Part shown: piece by piece, positions 40,155 through 47,337 of the stretch
Layout of the letters: every line of letters begins with the position of its first letter
How positions within the stretch are numbered: the first letter of the stretch is position 1
NCBI GenBank assembly: GCA_963774305.1
Contig: CAVZEM010000011.1
Location: 434,001-498,000 of the forward strand
Direction of reading: 5' to 3'
Length of the DNA stretch: 64,000 bases
Source: DASUPK01 sp963774305
GTDB taxonomy: Bacteria; Actinomycetota; Thermoleophilia; Solirubrobacterales; 70-9
Program-made: the position numbers and the translations under genes
The notes under the pieces: generated by a model
The model's input: the letters and a program-made list of their open reading frames with translations, nothing else
Databases searched by the model: none
What the model was told of the DNA's origin: nothing

Positions 40155-41009
40155 ATGGCGGCGGTAGGGCGTCGAAACGGCATATATGGGGGCTGGACGC
40201 GCGCGGGCAGCAATCGCGTCTTCGTGCGCGTGCCGACGGAGCTCAAGCGGCAGGCGGGGGCGCACACGAACGGCTCGAACGGAAACGGATCCCGTCCGGA
40301 GCTCGAGGCGACGCCGATCGTGCTCGTCCACGGCCTCTCCTCGAGCCGCACGCTGAAGCCGCTGATCCGCGCCCTGGGCACGCGCAGGCCCGTCTTCGCC
40401 CCCGACCTGCCCGGGTTCGGGATGAGCGACCAGCCGATCCACCCCCTCGACATCCCCGGGCTCGCCGATGCCCTGCGGCGCTGGCTGCTCGAAAACAACC
40501 TGGCGCCGGCGATCGTCGTCGGCATCGCGTTCGGCTGCCAGGTGGCGGTGGACCTGGCCGCCGCCTACCCGACCGCCGTCGACCGGCTGGTCCTGGTGGG
40601 GCCGATGTTCGACCCGGAGGCCCGGACGCCGGCCCGGCTGGCGATGCGCTGGGCGCGCAATGCCCCACGCTCTTCACCTCGGCTGGCGCCCACAGTCGTC
40701 CATGACTTCATCGACGCCGGGCCGTGGCGCAGCGTGCGGACCCTGCGCGAGGCCCTCGACGATCCGATCGAGGACAAGCTCGCGGACATCGAGGCGCCGA
40801 CCCTGGTCGTTCGCCCTGAGCGCGACCACCTGGTCCGCGCGGACTGGGCGGAGAAGGTCGCCAAGCTGATTCCAGACTCGGAGCTCGCGGTGTTGCCAAA
40901 GGCCGCCCACTCCATCGGCCCGAAGGCCGCGGCCCGGCTCACCGCCCTGCTCGTTCCCTTCCTGGCGGATTCCGCGGAGGCCGTGGAGGAGAAGCAGGCC
41001 GCCGGCTGA
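40155..41009 (+). CDS. Alpha/beta hydrolase-fold protein with Ala in place of the nucleophile
   Basis: A 284-residue alpha/beta hydrolase-fold protein. The first strands and the oxyanion region are normal (TPIVLVHGLSSSRTLKPLIR), as is the Asp segment RPERDHLVRADW and the His in PKAAHSIGPKAA. The nucleophile elbow reads VVGIAFGCQVA, where the family normally has Gly-x-Ser-x-Gly, so the Ser is replaced by Ala. The codons are unambiguous (GGC ATC GCG TTC GGC). It may be a non-catalytic binding protein, use another mechanism, or be a damaged gene; the remainder shows no decay. Confidence 0.82.
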   Translation: MAAVGRRNGIYGGWTRAGSNRVFVRVPTELKRQAGAHTNGSNGNGSRPELEATPIVLVHGLSSSRTLKPLIRALGTRRPVFAPDLPGFGMSDQPIHPLDIPGLADALRRWLLENNLAPAIVVGIAFGCQVAVDLAAAYPTAVDRLVLVGPMFDPEARTPARLAMRWARNAPRSSPRLAPTVVHDFIDAGPWRSVRTLREALDDPIEDKLADIEAPTLVVRPERDHLVRADWAEKVAKLIPDSELAVLPKAAHSIGPKAAARLTALLVPFLADSAEAVEEKQAAG

Positions 41010-41014
41010 TCCGC

Positions 41015-41479
41015 ATGGGGATCGAGCGATATCGGGGCTGGATCCGCTTCGGACTCATCTACCTGGCGGTGACGATCGGGGTGGTCGCCGCCTGGATTCT
41101 GATCGCGCCCAGGGGCTTCTACGACACCTTCCCTGGAGGCGGCTCGCACTGGGTCTCGGTTCTCCCGCCCTACAACGAGCACCTGGAGCGGGACTTCGGG
41201 GCCACGGGGCTCGGCCTCGCGGTCCTCGCCGCCTTGGCCGCCGTGTGGATGGAGCGCAGACTGGTGCAGGCGGCCGCCATCGCGCTGACCGTGGCCGGCC
41301 TCCCACATCTCGCTTACCACGCGACCACGACCGACCGGTACTCCACGGGCGACAACATCGGCTCTCTGACCGGTCTCGCGCTGGACGTCCTCCTGCCGCT
41401 GGCGATCCTCTACCTGGCGAGCGACCATGCTCAGGGTCGAGTCAGGCCAGATGGACAGCCGGCCGCGCACCACGCCTGA
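41015..41479 (+). CDS. Small integral membrane protein, function unknown
   Basis: A 154-residue protein with four likely membrane helices: FGLIYLAVTIGVVAAWILIA, LGLAVLAALAAVWMERR, AAAIALTVAGLPHLAYHAT and IGSLTGLALDVLLPLAILYL. An outer loop with FYDTFPGGGSHWVSVLPPYN is conserved in similar actinobacterial proteins, as I recall. It is five bases after the hydrolase and followed closely by the F420-type enzyme, all on the same strand. Confidence 0.68.
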   Translation: MGIERYRGWIRFGLIYLAVTIGVVAAWILIAPRGFYDTFPGGGSHWVSVLPPYNEHLERDFGATGLGLAVLAALAAVWMERRLVQAAAIALTVAGLPHLAYHATTTDRYSTGDNIGSLTGLALDVLLPLAILYLASDHAQGRVRPDGQPAAHHA

Positions 41480-41493
41480 AAGGATTCTCGCCG

Positions 41494-42351
41494 GTGGACT
41501 TCGGCGTCTCCTACTTCCCGACCGATGAGGCGATCGAGCCTGCTGACCTCGCCCGCATGGCGGAGGAGCGCGGCTTCGAGTCCGTGTTCGTCACCGAGCA
41601 CACCCACATCCCGGCGGGCCGGGACACCCCCTATCCGGCCGGCGGGGAGCTGCCGCGCGAGTACTTCCGGATCTACGACCCGTTCGTCTCGCTGGCGACA
41701 ATGGCTGCCGCCACCGAGCGGATCAAGGTGGGCACCGCGATCTGCCTGCTGGTCGAGCGAGACCCGATCATCACCGCCAAGGAGGTGGCGTCAGTCGACC
41801 GCCTCTCCGGAGGGCGGATGATCTTCGGCATCGGAGCGGGTTGGAATCTGGAGGAGATGGCCAATCACGGCACGGACCCGAAGCTCCGCTTCGCGATTCT
41901 GCGCGAGCGCGTCGAGGCCTGCAAGGCGATCTGGACCCAGGAGGAGGCGAGCTATCACGGCGAGTTCGTCGACTTCGAACGCATCGTCGGCCGTCCGGCG
42001 CCCTTGCAGGACCCGCATCCGCCGGTCCTGATCGGCGGCAACGGGCCGACAGTCCACAAGCGGGTGCTGGCCTACGGGGACGGCTGGTTCCCGAACCGGA
42101 TCCCGCCCGACGACGCCATGATCGCCCGCGTCGAGGAGCTCCAGCGGCTCGGCGAGCAGGCCGGCCGCGGCTCCATCCCGGTGACGCTGCAGATCCCGCC
42201 GCGGGATCCGGACGTGCTCAGGGAGTACGAGCGGGCGGGGGTCACGCGAGCGGTTCACATGCTGCGCGCGGAGGATGCTGCCGACGCCGCAAGTGCCGAG
42301 CGCAAGCTCGACGAGTGGGCCGAGCGTATGTCGGCCTACTCAGCCGCCTAG
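41494..42351 (+). CDS. LLM class F420-dependent oxidoreductase
   Basis: A 285-residue luciferase-like monooxygenase-fold enzyme of the F420-dependent kind. Signatures: GVSYFPTDEAIEPADLARMA at the N-terminus, SVFVTEHTHIPAGRD (about residues 30-44), ATMAAATERIKVGTAICLLV, and the TIM-barrel loops SGGRMIFGIGAGWNLEEM and PVLIGGNGPTVHKRVLAYGD. Starts with GTG at 41494 after AAAGGA. The substrate is unknown. F420 use is inferred from the family and from the Ddn-type protein at 37 kb. Confidence 0.87.
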   Translation: MDFGVSYFPTDEAIEPADLARMAEERGFESVFVTEHTHIPAGRDTPYPAGGELPREYFRIYDPFVSLATMAAATERIKVGTAICLLVERDPIITAKEVASVDRLSGGRMIFGIGAGWNLEEMANHGTDPKLRFAILRERVEACKAIWTQEEASYHGEFVDFERIVGRPAPLQDPHPPVLIGGNGPTVHKRVLAYGDGWFPNRIPPDDAMIARVEELQRLGEQAGRGSIPVTLQIPPRDPDVLREYERAGVTRAVHMLRAEDAADAASAERKLDEWAERMSAYSAA

Positions 42352-42388
42352 GTTGATCCGCCAGCAGCGTGGGTAGGATCGCGCCGCG

Positions 42389-42787
42389 ATGTACCACGCC
42401 CTTCTCTTCTTCCACATCCTCTCGGCGTTCTTCCTCGCCAGCGCGATCGTCATGTACAGCGCGTTCGTGCTCGGCAGCCCCGTCAACAGGACGACCCGGC
42501 TCGTGGCGGAGATCCTCTGGGGCGTGGGCGGCCTCGGCACGCTCGCACTCGGGATCTGGCTGGCGCTCAACCGGCCTCAGTACGAGATCTATGACGGCTG
42601 GATCATCGCCGCGATCGTGATCTGGTTCCTCGCCACCGGCTCAGGTGCCCGAGCGAGCCGGGGAGTGCAGCCGACCGGTGACGATGCCCCGGTCGCTGTC
42701 GACGGCCGGACGAGGTTCGCCCACTGGATGCGGGTCTTCTGGTTCGTTGCCCTGCTCATCGTCATGGTCTGGAAGCCCGGAGCATGA
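42389..42787 (+). CDS. DUF2269-like membrane protein
   Basis: A 132-residue protein with four helices: ALLFFHILSAFFLASAIVMY, EILWGVGGLGTLALGIWLAL, WIIAAIVIWFLATGSG and FWFVALLIVMVWKPG. The first helix with FHILSAFFLASA is typical of the DUF2269 group. It overlaps the next gene as ATGA, so both are made together; the second protein has a matching first helix (LFVHILGAMLLVGGLTLS), suggesting that they form a pair. Confidence 0.7.
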   Translation: MYHALLFFHILSAFFLASAIVMYSAFVLGSPVNRTTRLVAEILWGVGGLGTLALGIWLALNRPQYEIYDGWIIAAIVIWFLATGSGARASRGVQPTGDDAPVAVDGRTRFAHWMRVFWFVALLIVMVWKPGA

Positions 42788-43266
42788 GCGCGCTGACGAC
42801 ATTCGCGTCGGTGACTCGCCCCGACTCCTGGGACCTGCCCCTGTTCGTCCACATTCTGGGCGCGATGCTCCTGGTGGGCGGCCTGACGCTTTCGGCGGTC
42901 TCGCTGATCGGCGCCTGGCGCAGCGGCTCCGCGGCGCTGACGAAGCTCGGCTTCATGTCGCTCTTCTACGGAGCGCTCCCCGGCTACGTCGTGATGCGCG
43001 CGGGGGCCCAGTGGATCGCGCACAAGGAGGGCCTGGACAACGACAACGTCGATCTCAGCTGGATCAACATCGGCTTCAGCGTCTCCGACCTCGGCTTCGT
43101 GCTGCTGGTGGTCTCGCTGATCATCGGCGGCATCGCCGTCCGCAGGATCAACCGGGGCGAAGGCGGCACGCCGAGCGTTTCGGCCCGCATCGCGACCGGC
43201 CTGATTTCGGTTTTTCTGCTCGCCTGCTTGGTCGCCGTTTGGGCGATGACCACCAAGCCCGTCTAG
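42784..43266 (+). CDS. Membrane protein, partner of the upstream DUF2269-like protein
   Basis: A 160-residue protein with four helices: LPLFVHILGAMLLVGGLTLS, KLGFMSLFYGALPGYVVMRA, VSDLGFVLLVVSLIIGGIAV and ISVFLLACLVAVWAMT. The layout parallels that of the upstream gene, which it overlaps by four bases. Both keep a His in the first helix (FFHI, FVHI). No role known. Its stop codon touches that of the AIM24 gene. Confidence 0.65.
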   Translation: MSALTTFASVTRPDSWDLPLFVHILGAMLLVGGLTLSAVSLIGAWRSGSAALTKLGFMSLFYGALPGYVVMRAGAQWIAHKEGLDNDNVDLSWINIGFSVSDLGFVLLVVSLIIGGIAVRRINRGEGGTPSVSARIATGLISVFLLACLVAVWAMTTKPV

Positions 43267-44004
43267 CTAACCGGAGAGAAGCTTGCCCAGCGCTCCGCTC
43301 GCGCTCGACGCGGCGCCGCCGCCCGAGCCGCCGGCAGCGGTGCTCGTCACCCGGCCCTCCGACGGCTGGATCAGGAGCCAGCCCTTGCCGCTGAAGGCCA
43401 TCTGGACCGTCTCACCCGAGCCGCGGCCGATGAAGGTCTTCAGGTTCACGTCGGTCTTGACCGAGGCCTTGACGCCGTCAGACCAGGTGATGGACGCCTG
43501 CGGGTCGGCGAAGGTCTCGGTGCCGTCGAGCTCGAGCAGCACGGGAGGGCCGTCGGAGAGGATCGCCACGTAGCCCGAGCCGGAGAGGTGCGTGTTGAAC
43601 ATGCCGCCTCCCATGAAGCCGGAGACGCCGTCGACCTTCTTGATGTCCCAGTCGATGTCGGCGTCGAAGGCGAGCAGGTTCGCGCCGTTGACGGTGATCG
43701 CCTCGCCGGAGAGCTCCAGGAGCTGGATCTCCTGAGCCAGGTCGGCGAGGAACACCTCGCCGGTGCCGGAGATCTTCATCAGCTCCGCCCCCTCGCCGGT
43801 GACCGCCTTCTTCGCCATGCGCTTGAGGCCGCCGGAGCCGGCGTGCTCGAACTTGACGTCGCCCTGGTAGGCGACCATCGAGCCGAGCTTCGCCTGGATG
43901 GTCTCGCCCTGGAGCTGGACCTTGACCATCTTCGAGCCCTGCATCTGGAAGGACTCCTTGCCCGCCGTCTCCTTGAACTCCTTCAGGCTTGCTTCAACCG
44001 CCAT
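43267..44004 (-). CDS. AIM24 family protein (TIGR00266-like)
   Basis: A 245-residue protein of the AIM24/TIGR00266 family, made of beta-rich repeats (SFQMQGSKMVKVQLQGETIQ, AKLGSMVAYQGDVKFEH, and LLELSGEAITVNGANLLAFD). Members bind proteins or membranes in unknown ways; mitochondrial AIM24 is in the same superfamily. The C-terminus is low-complexity (GGSGGGAASSASGALGK). The ATG at 44004 is chosen because GGAGGTCAC lies directly upstream. Confidence 0.85.
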   Translation of the reverse strand: MAVEASLKEFKETAGKESFQMQGSKMVKVQLQGETIQAKLGSMVAYQGDVKFEHAGSGGLKRMAKKAVTGEGAELMKISGTGEVFLADLAQEIQLLELSGEAITVNGANLLAFDADIDWDIKKVDGVSGFMGGGMFNTHLSGSGYVAILSDGPPVLLELDGTETFADPQASITWSDGVKASVKTDVNLKTFIGRGSGETVQMAFSGKGWLLIQPSEGRVTSTAAGGSGGGAASSASGALGKLLSG

Positions 44005-44101
44005 GTGACCTCCAGTCGTCAAGTCGAAATTGAGCCCGCCAGCCTAGCGGCGGCGGGCGGCCCGGTTGTGAAAAAGGACGGGTGTTCCTTCGCAGCCGCA
44101 C

Positions 44102-44392
44102 TCAGCGCTTCGCGCGACCGGGGAACCGGTTTGCAAGGCGGCCGACCGGCTCCACGTGGTCCTGCAGCTCCTCGACCCTGCCCGAGAGCTCGTCGATCGA
44201 GCTCACCATTCACTCCATCAGGGCGACGATGCGGTCGAGCCGCTCGTCGATGGTGTCGAGATGGGCGGCGTGAGCCCTGATCCGGCGCGTGTCGCCGGAC
44301 ATGCTCCGGACGTTGTCGGCCATGCCGGCGATCGCGCTGCCCGCGTCGGCGATTCGCTCGAGTGCGCCGTTCAGCGCCACCAGCCGCGCCAC
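44102..44392 (-). pseudogene. Small coiled-coil protein gene interrupted by an in-frame TGA
   Basis: A 97-codon reading frame with one TGA at 44210-44212 (codon 61). Before it: MARLVALNGALERIADAGSA and helical segments; after it, in the same frame: MVSSIDELSGRVEELQDHVE and PVGRLANRFPGRAKR with a normal stop. Both parts look like one coiled-coil protein, so a single base change (GGA or CGA to TGA) has probably split it, or the base is a sequence error. GTG at 44392 overlaps the stop codon of the TetR gene (TAGTG), so it is coupled to it. Confidence 0.65.
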
Positions 44393-45039
44393 TATCCCCG
44401 GACGCTATCGAGCAGGCTGGCGGTGAAGGCGGTGATCCGCTCCCGCGGATAGTTCTCGGGGTCGTCGAGATGCATGCGCCCGCCCTGTTCGGCCAGCACG
44501 ATGATCGTCTGGACGAGCAGGTCCACATCGGAGATCGGCACTTCGAGCCGCTCCACTCCCCAGCGGACGATCGTGGCGAGCTGCTCGGCGATCCTGGCGC
44601 GGTCGCGCTCGACGTGCTTGCGGACGATCCCCGGCTGTGCCTCTATCGGCATCAGCGAGAGCCGCCAGGCGTCGGGGCGGGTCTCGATCGCTCGCAGGAA
44701 GGCGTCAAGGCCGTCGACCAGGAGCTGGGCCGGGTCGGCGTCCTCTGCCGGGGTCGGCATCAGCTCGGCGAGCTGCATGAGCGCCCGCTCCTCCTCGCGC
44801 TCGAGCAGCGCCTCGAGCAGGTCGGCGAGAGAGCCGAACAGGTCGTAGACCACGGGCTTGGTCACGCCGGCCTTCCGCGCGATCCCCTCCATCGAGACCG
44901 ACTCGTAGCCCTTCTCGGCGATCAGGGCGAGGGTGGCGTCGAGCAGCTGCTCGCGCCTCTCCTCCGGCGGCAGCCGGGGCGCGTATCGCCGCGTCTTCTG
45001 CTCCCCGCGCGTCGCCGTCCTCTTCTTGGGAGGGGTCAG
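44392..45039 (-). CDS. TetR family regulator with probable CTG start
   Basis: A 215-residue TetR protein. The helix-turn-helix includes REQLLDATLALIAEKGYESV and EGIARKAGVTKPVVYDLFGS, and the long C-terminal domain is helical. The only in-frame ATG (44892) would cut off the first helix. Upstream of it there is no ATG, GTG or TTG, yet the frame reads a perfect TetR N-terminus (LTPPKKRTATRGEQKTRRYA). The first Leu codon, CTG at 45037-45039, lies six bases after GGAGGT, so CTG initiation is likely. Two abutting palindromes lie upstream at 45122-45149. The gene is 164 bases downstream of a paralogue (45203-45853) and coupled to the broken gene. Confidence 0.88.
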   Translation of the reverse strand: MTPPKKRTATRGEQKTRRYAPRLPPEERREQLLDATLALIAEKGYESVSMEGIARKAGVTKPVVYDLFGSLADLLEALLEREEERALMQLAELMPTPAEDADPAQLLVDGLDAFLRAIETRPDAWRLSLMPIEAQPGIVRKHVERDRARIAEQLATIVRWGVERLEVPISDVDLLVQTIIVLAEQGGRMHLDDPENYPRERITAFTASLLDSVRG

Positions 45040-45051
45040 GCGGCGACCTCC
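45037..45051 (-). promoter_or_regulatory. Ribosome binding site that fixes a CTG start
   Basis: GGAGGT (45051-45046) is followed after six bases by CTG (45039-45037). The CTG overlaps TGA of a short upstream reading frame (45036-45107, 23 codons starting TTG), giving CTGA in the manner of coupled genes. Confidence 0.7.
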
Positions 45052-45121
45052 TCGCGCTCGGTCGGCGAGGGCACGCGGCGCAGGGTGTCGAAGCGGTTGT
45101 CGGTCAAGGGGAAGGGAATTC

Positions 45122-45149
45122 CTACGTAACCGTAGCTACGGCACCGTAG
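45122..45149 (-). promoter_or_regulatory. Tandem abutting TetR operators
   Basis: CTACGTAACCGTAG (45122-45135) and CTACGGCACCGTAG (45136-45149) lie side by side. Each is a 14-base palindrome; the second is perfect in its six-base arms, the first in its five-base arms. They lie 83 bases before the CTG start. This is strong by-eye evidence of autoregulation of the TetR at 44392-45039. Confidence 0.75.
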
Positions 45150-45202
45150 CACAGGCACCGGAGGACCCTGGGGGTGTCCCCGAGAAGTTCGCTCTGAGCG
45201 GT

Positions 45203-45853
45203 CTAGACGGCGGACAGGGCAGCGGCGGCGAGCCGGCCGAGCGCGCGGCCCAGCGTTTCCGGTGTCCAGTCGTCCTCGCCGGAGAGCAGCAGGCGCGCGC
45301 CGGACTCGGCCAGGCCGCCGATCGAGTTGCCCACCAGCCGGGCCGTTTTCTCGATCTCGGCCCTGGAGGCCCTGCCGTTCCGATCCTCGAGCCAGGTCCG
45401 CGCCAGCGTGCTGAGCGCGTCGACCTGCGCCTGGCGCCCGCGGCGGATTCGATCGGCGACGGCCGCGTTGCCCCCACCCTCCCCCATGAAGATCAGCCGG
45501 TAGACATCGGGCGACTCGCCGACCGCGCGCAGGAAACCGATGAAGCCCTCGGTCAGGGTCGTCACCGGATCGGAGAGATCCGCGCCCTCGAATGCACCCT
45601 GGATCTCGGCCAGAATCCGCTCCTCCTCCCGGCGGAGCAGCGCCCGGAAGAGCTCGTCCTTGCTGTCGAAGCAGGCATACACCACGGGCTTGGTCACACC
45701 GGCCTGATTGGCGACGGCCTGCATCGAGGTGCCGTCGTAGCCGCCCCTCAGAAAGAGCTTCAGCGCGGCATCGAGGACCTCGGGACGCCGCCGCTCGGGC
45801 CCGAGGTGCGCTGCGCGCTTGCGGCGGATCTGTGACGAGGTTCCCGTTTGCAC
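45203..45853 (-). CDS. TetR family regulator, paralogue of the downstream TetR
   Basis: A 216-residue TetR protein. The recognition region NQAGVTKPVVYACFDSKDEL and LLRREEERILAEI-type helix resemble those of the neighbour at 44392-45039 (KAGVTKPVVYDLFGS, LLEREEERALMQL), so the two probably arose by duplication. Starts with GTG at 45851-45853; the operator pair at 45858-45890 begins four bases upstream, which suggests a leaderless message. It diverges from the acyl-CoA dehydrogenase at 45957 and probably represses it. Confidence 0.92.
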   Translation of the reverse strand: MQTGTSSQIRRKRAAHLGPERRRPEVLDAALKLFLRGGYDGTSMQAVANQAGVTKPVVYACFDSKDELFRALLRREEERILAEIQGAFEGADLSDPVTTLTEGFIGFLRAVGESPDVYRLIFMGEGGGNAAVADRIRRGRQAQVDALSTLARTWLEDRNGRASRAEIEKTARLVGNSIGGLAESGARLLLSGEDDWTPETLGRALGRLAAAALSAV

Positions 45854-45857
45854 TTTC

Positions 45858-45890
45858 CTACTCAGGGTAGCATTTTGCTACTCTCGGTAG
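45858..45890 (+). promoter_or_regulatory. Paired TetR operators between a TetR gene and an acyl-CoA dehydrogenase gene
   Basis: CTACTCAGGGTAG (45858-45870) and CTACTCTCGGTAG (45878-45890), seven bases apart. Outer TTCC/GGAA bases extend the symmetry. The CTAC...GTAG frame is shared with the operators at 45122-45149. The site abuts the TetR start and lies 67 bases before the dehydrogenase start. Confidence 0.7.
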
Positions 45891-45956
45891 GAATTTAGAC
45901 CACCGCCAGGCGCCTCGACGCGCGGCGAATGCATCGAAAAGGAGAGACTGAGAGAG

Positions 45957-47291
45957 ATGGCGACGGAAGAGAAGACCACCAGCACGACACGGGTTGCGCC
46001 TGACGGCGCACCCTCGCCTAACGGAACGCCGGACGTCGAGGGACAGATCTCCGAGCAGCTCGGGATCGAGACCGGCGACGCCACATTCTCGCTGGAGCTC
46101 TCGCAGGACCAGCAGGACATCCGCGACTGGGCTCACGGCTTCGCCGAGCAGACGGTCCGCCCCGCCGCCCACGAGTGGGACGAGAAGGAGGAGTTCCCCT
46201 GGCCGGTGGTGCAGGAGGCCGCGAAGATCGGCATGTACGGCTTCGAGTCGGTCGCGCAGTTCTGGGCCGACCCGTCCGGGCTTACCTTCCCGATCGTCAA
46301 CGAGGAGCTCTTCTGGGGAGACGCCGGCATCGGCATGGCGATCTTCGGGACGACCCTCGCGGTCGCGGGGATCTTCGGCTCCGGCACGCCCGAGCAGATG
46401 GTCGAGTGGGTGCCGCAGTGCTTCGGCACCGAGGATGACGTCAAGGTCGCCGCGTTCTGCGCTTCCGAGCCGGACGCCGGCTCCGACGTCTCCGGCTATC
46501 GGACCACCGCAAAGTACGACGAGGGCAAGGACGAGTGGGTCATCAATGGGCAGAAGGCCTGGGCGACCAACGGTGGGATCGCGAACGTCCACGTCGTGAT
46601 CGCCTCGGTCGATCGTGAGCTCGGCTCGCGCGGCCACGCAGCTTTCGTCATTCCCCCAGGGACGAAGGGGTGCGAGCAGGGCGCCAAGGTGAAGAAGCAC
46701 GGGATCCGCGCGTCCCACACGGCTGACGTCCACCTGGACGACGTCCGCGTCCCCGGCTCCTGCCTGCTTGGCGGCAAGGAGAAGCTCGACGAGCGGATCG
46801 CCAAGGTGAAGGAGGGCAAGTCGGCGAAGAGCCAGGCTGCGATGCGGACCTTCGAGCTCTCGCGGCCGACGGTCGCCTCGCAGGCGGTCGGCATCGCCCG
46901 CGCCGCCTACGAGTACGCGCTCGACTACGCCAAGGAGCGCGAGGCCTTCGGCCGCAAGATCATCGAGAACCAGGCGATCGCCTTCACGCTCGCCGACATG
47001 AAGATGGAGATCGACGCGGCCCGGCTGCTGGTGCATCGCGCGGCGTGGATGGGCAAGACGGGCAAGGACTTCGAGGCCGCCGAGGGCTCGATGTCGAAGC
47101 TGAAGGCCGGTGAGGTCGCCGTCTGGGCAACCGAGCGCGCCATGCAGATCCTGGGCGGCAACGGGTACTCGCGCGAGTTCCCGGTCGAGCGGATGCATCG
47201 CGACGCCAAGATCTGGACGATCTTCGAGGGGACCTCGGAGATCCAGCGGTTGGTTATCAGCCGGGCGATCTCGGGCATGCAGATCAGGTAG
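45957..47291 (+). CDS. Acyl-CoA dehydrogenase
   Basis: A 444-residue acyl-CoA dehydrogenase with an unstructured 40-residue N-terminus. FAD-site segments FCASEPDAGSDVSGYRTTAK (about 170-189) and VINGQKAWATNGGIANVHVV are typical; ERMHRDAKIWTIFEGTSEIQ places the catalytic base at Glu424. The nucleotide region REAFGRKIIENQAIAFTLAD is intact. Likely acts on short or branched acyl-CoA. It stands between a TetR operator region and a hydrolase gene, and the TetR (45203-45853) probably represses it. GGAGAGACTGAGAG lies before the ATG. Confidence 0.92.
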   Translation: MATEEKTTSTTRVAPDGAPSPNGTPDVEGQISEQLGIETGDATFSLELSQDQQDIRDWAHGFAEQTVRPAAHEWDEKEEFPWPVVQEAAKIGMYGFESVAQFWADPSGLTFPIVNEELFWGDAGIGMAIFGTTLAVAGIFGSGTPEQMVEWVPQCFGTEDDVKVAAFCASEPDAGSDVSGYRTTAKYDEGKDEWVINGQKAWATNGGIANVHVVIASVDRELGSRGHAAFVIPPGTKGCEQGAKVKKHGIRASHTADVHLDDVRVPGSCLLGGKEKLDERIAKVKEGKSAKSQAAMRTFELSRPTVASQAVGIARAAYEYALDYAKEREAFGRKIIENQAIAFTLADMKMEIDAARLLVHRAAWMGKTGKDFEAAEGSMSKLKAGEVAVWATERAMQILGGNGYSREFPVERMHRDAKIWTIFEGTSEIQRLVISRAISGMQIR

Positions 47292-47337
47292 AACCCGAGT
47301 ACATGCCATTTTGTGACATTCGAGTAGCGTTGTCTCT

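Noticed and set aside
44210..44212. Selenocysteine at the in-frame TGA
   Set aside because: No SECIS-like hairpin is seen after the TGA, and the residue is in a coiled coil, where a reactive Sec has no obvious use. A point change or error is simpler.
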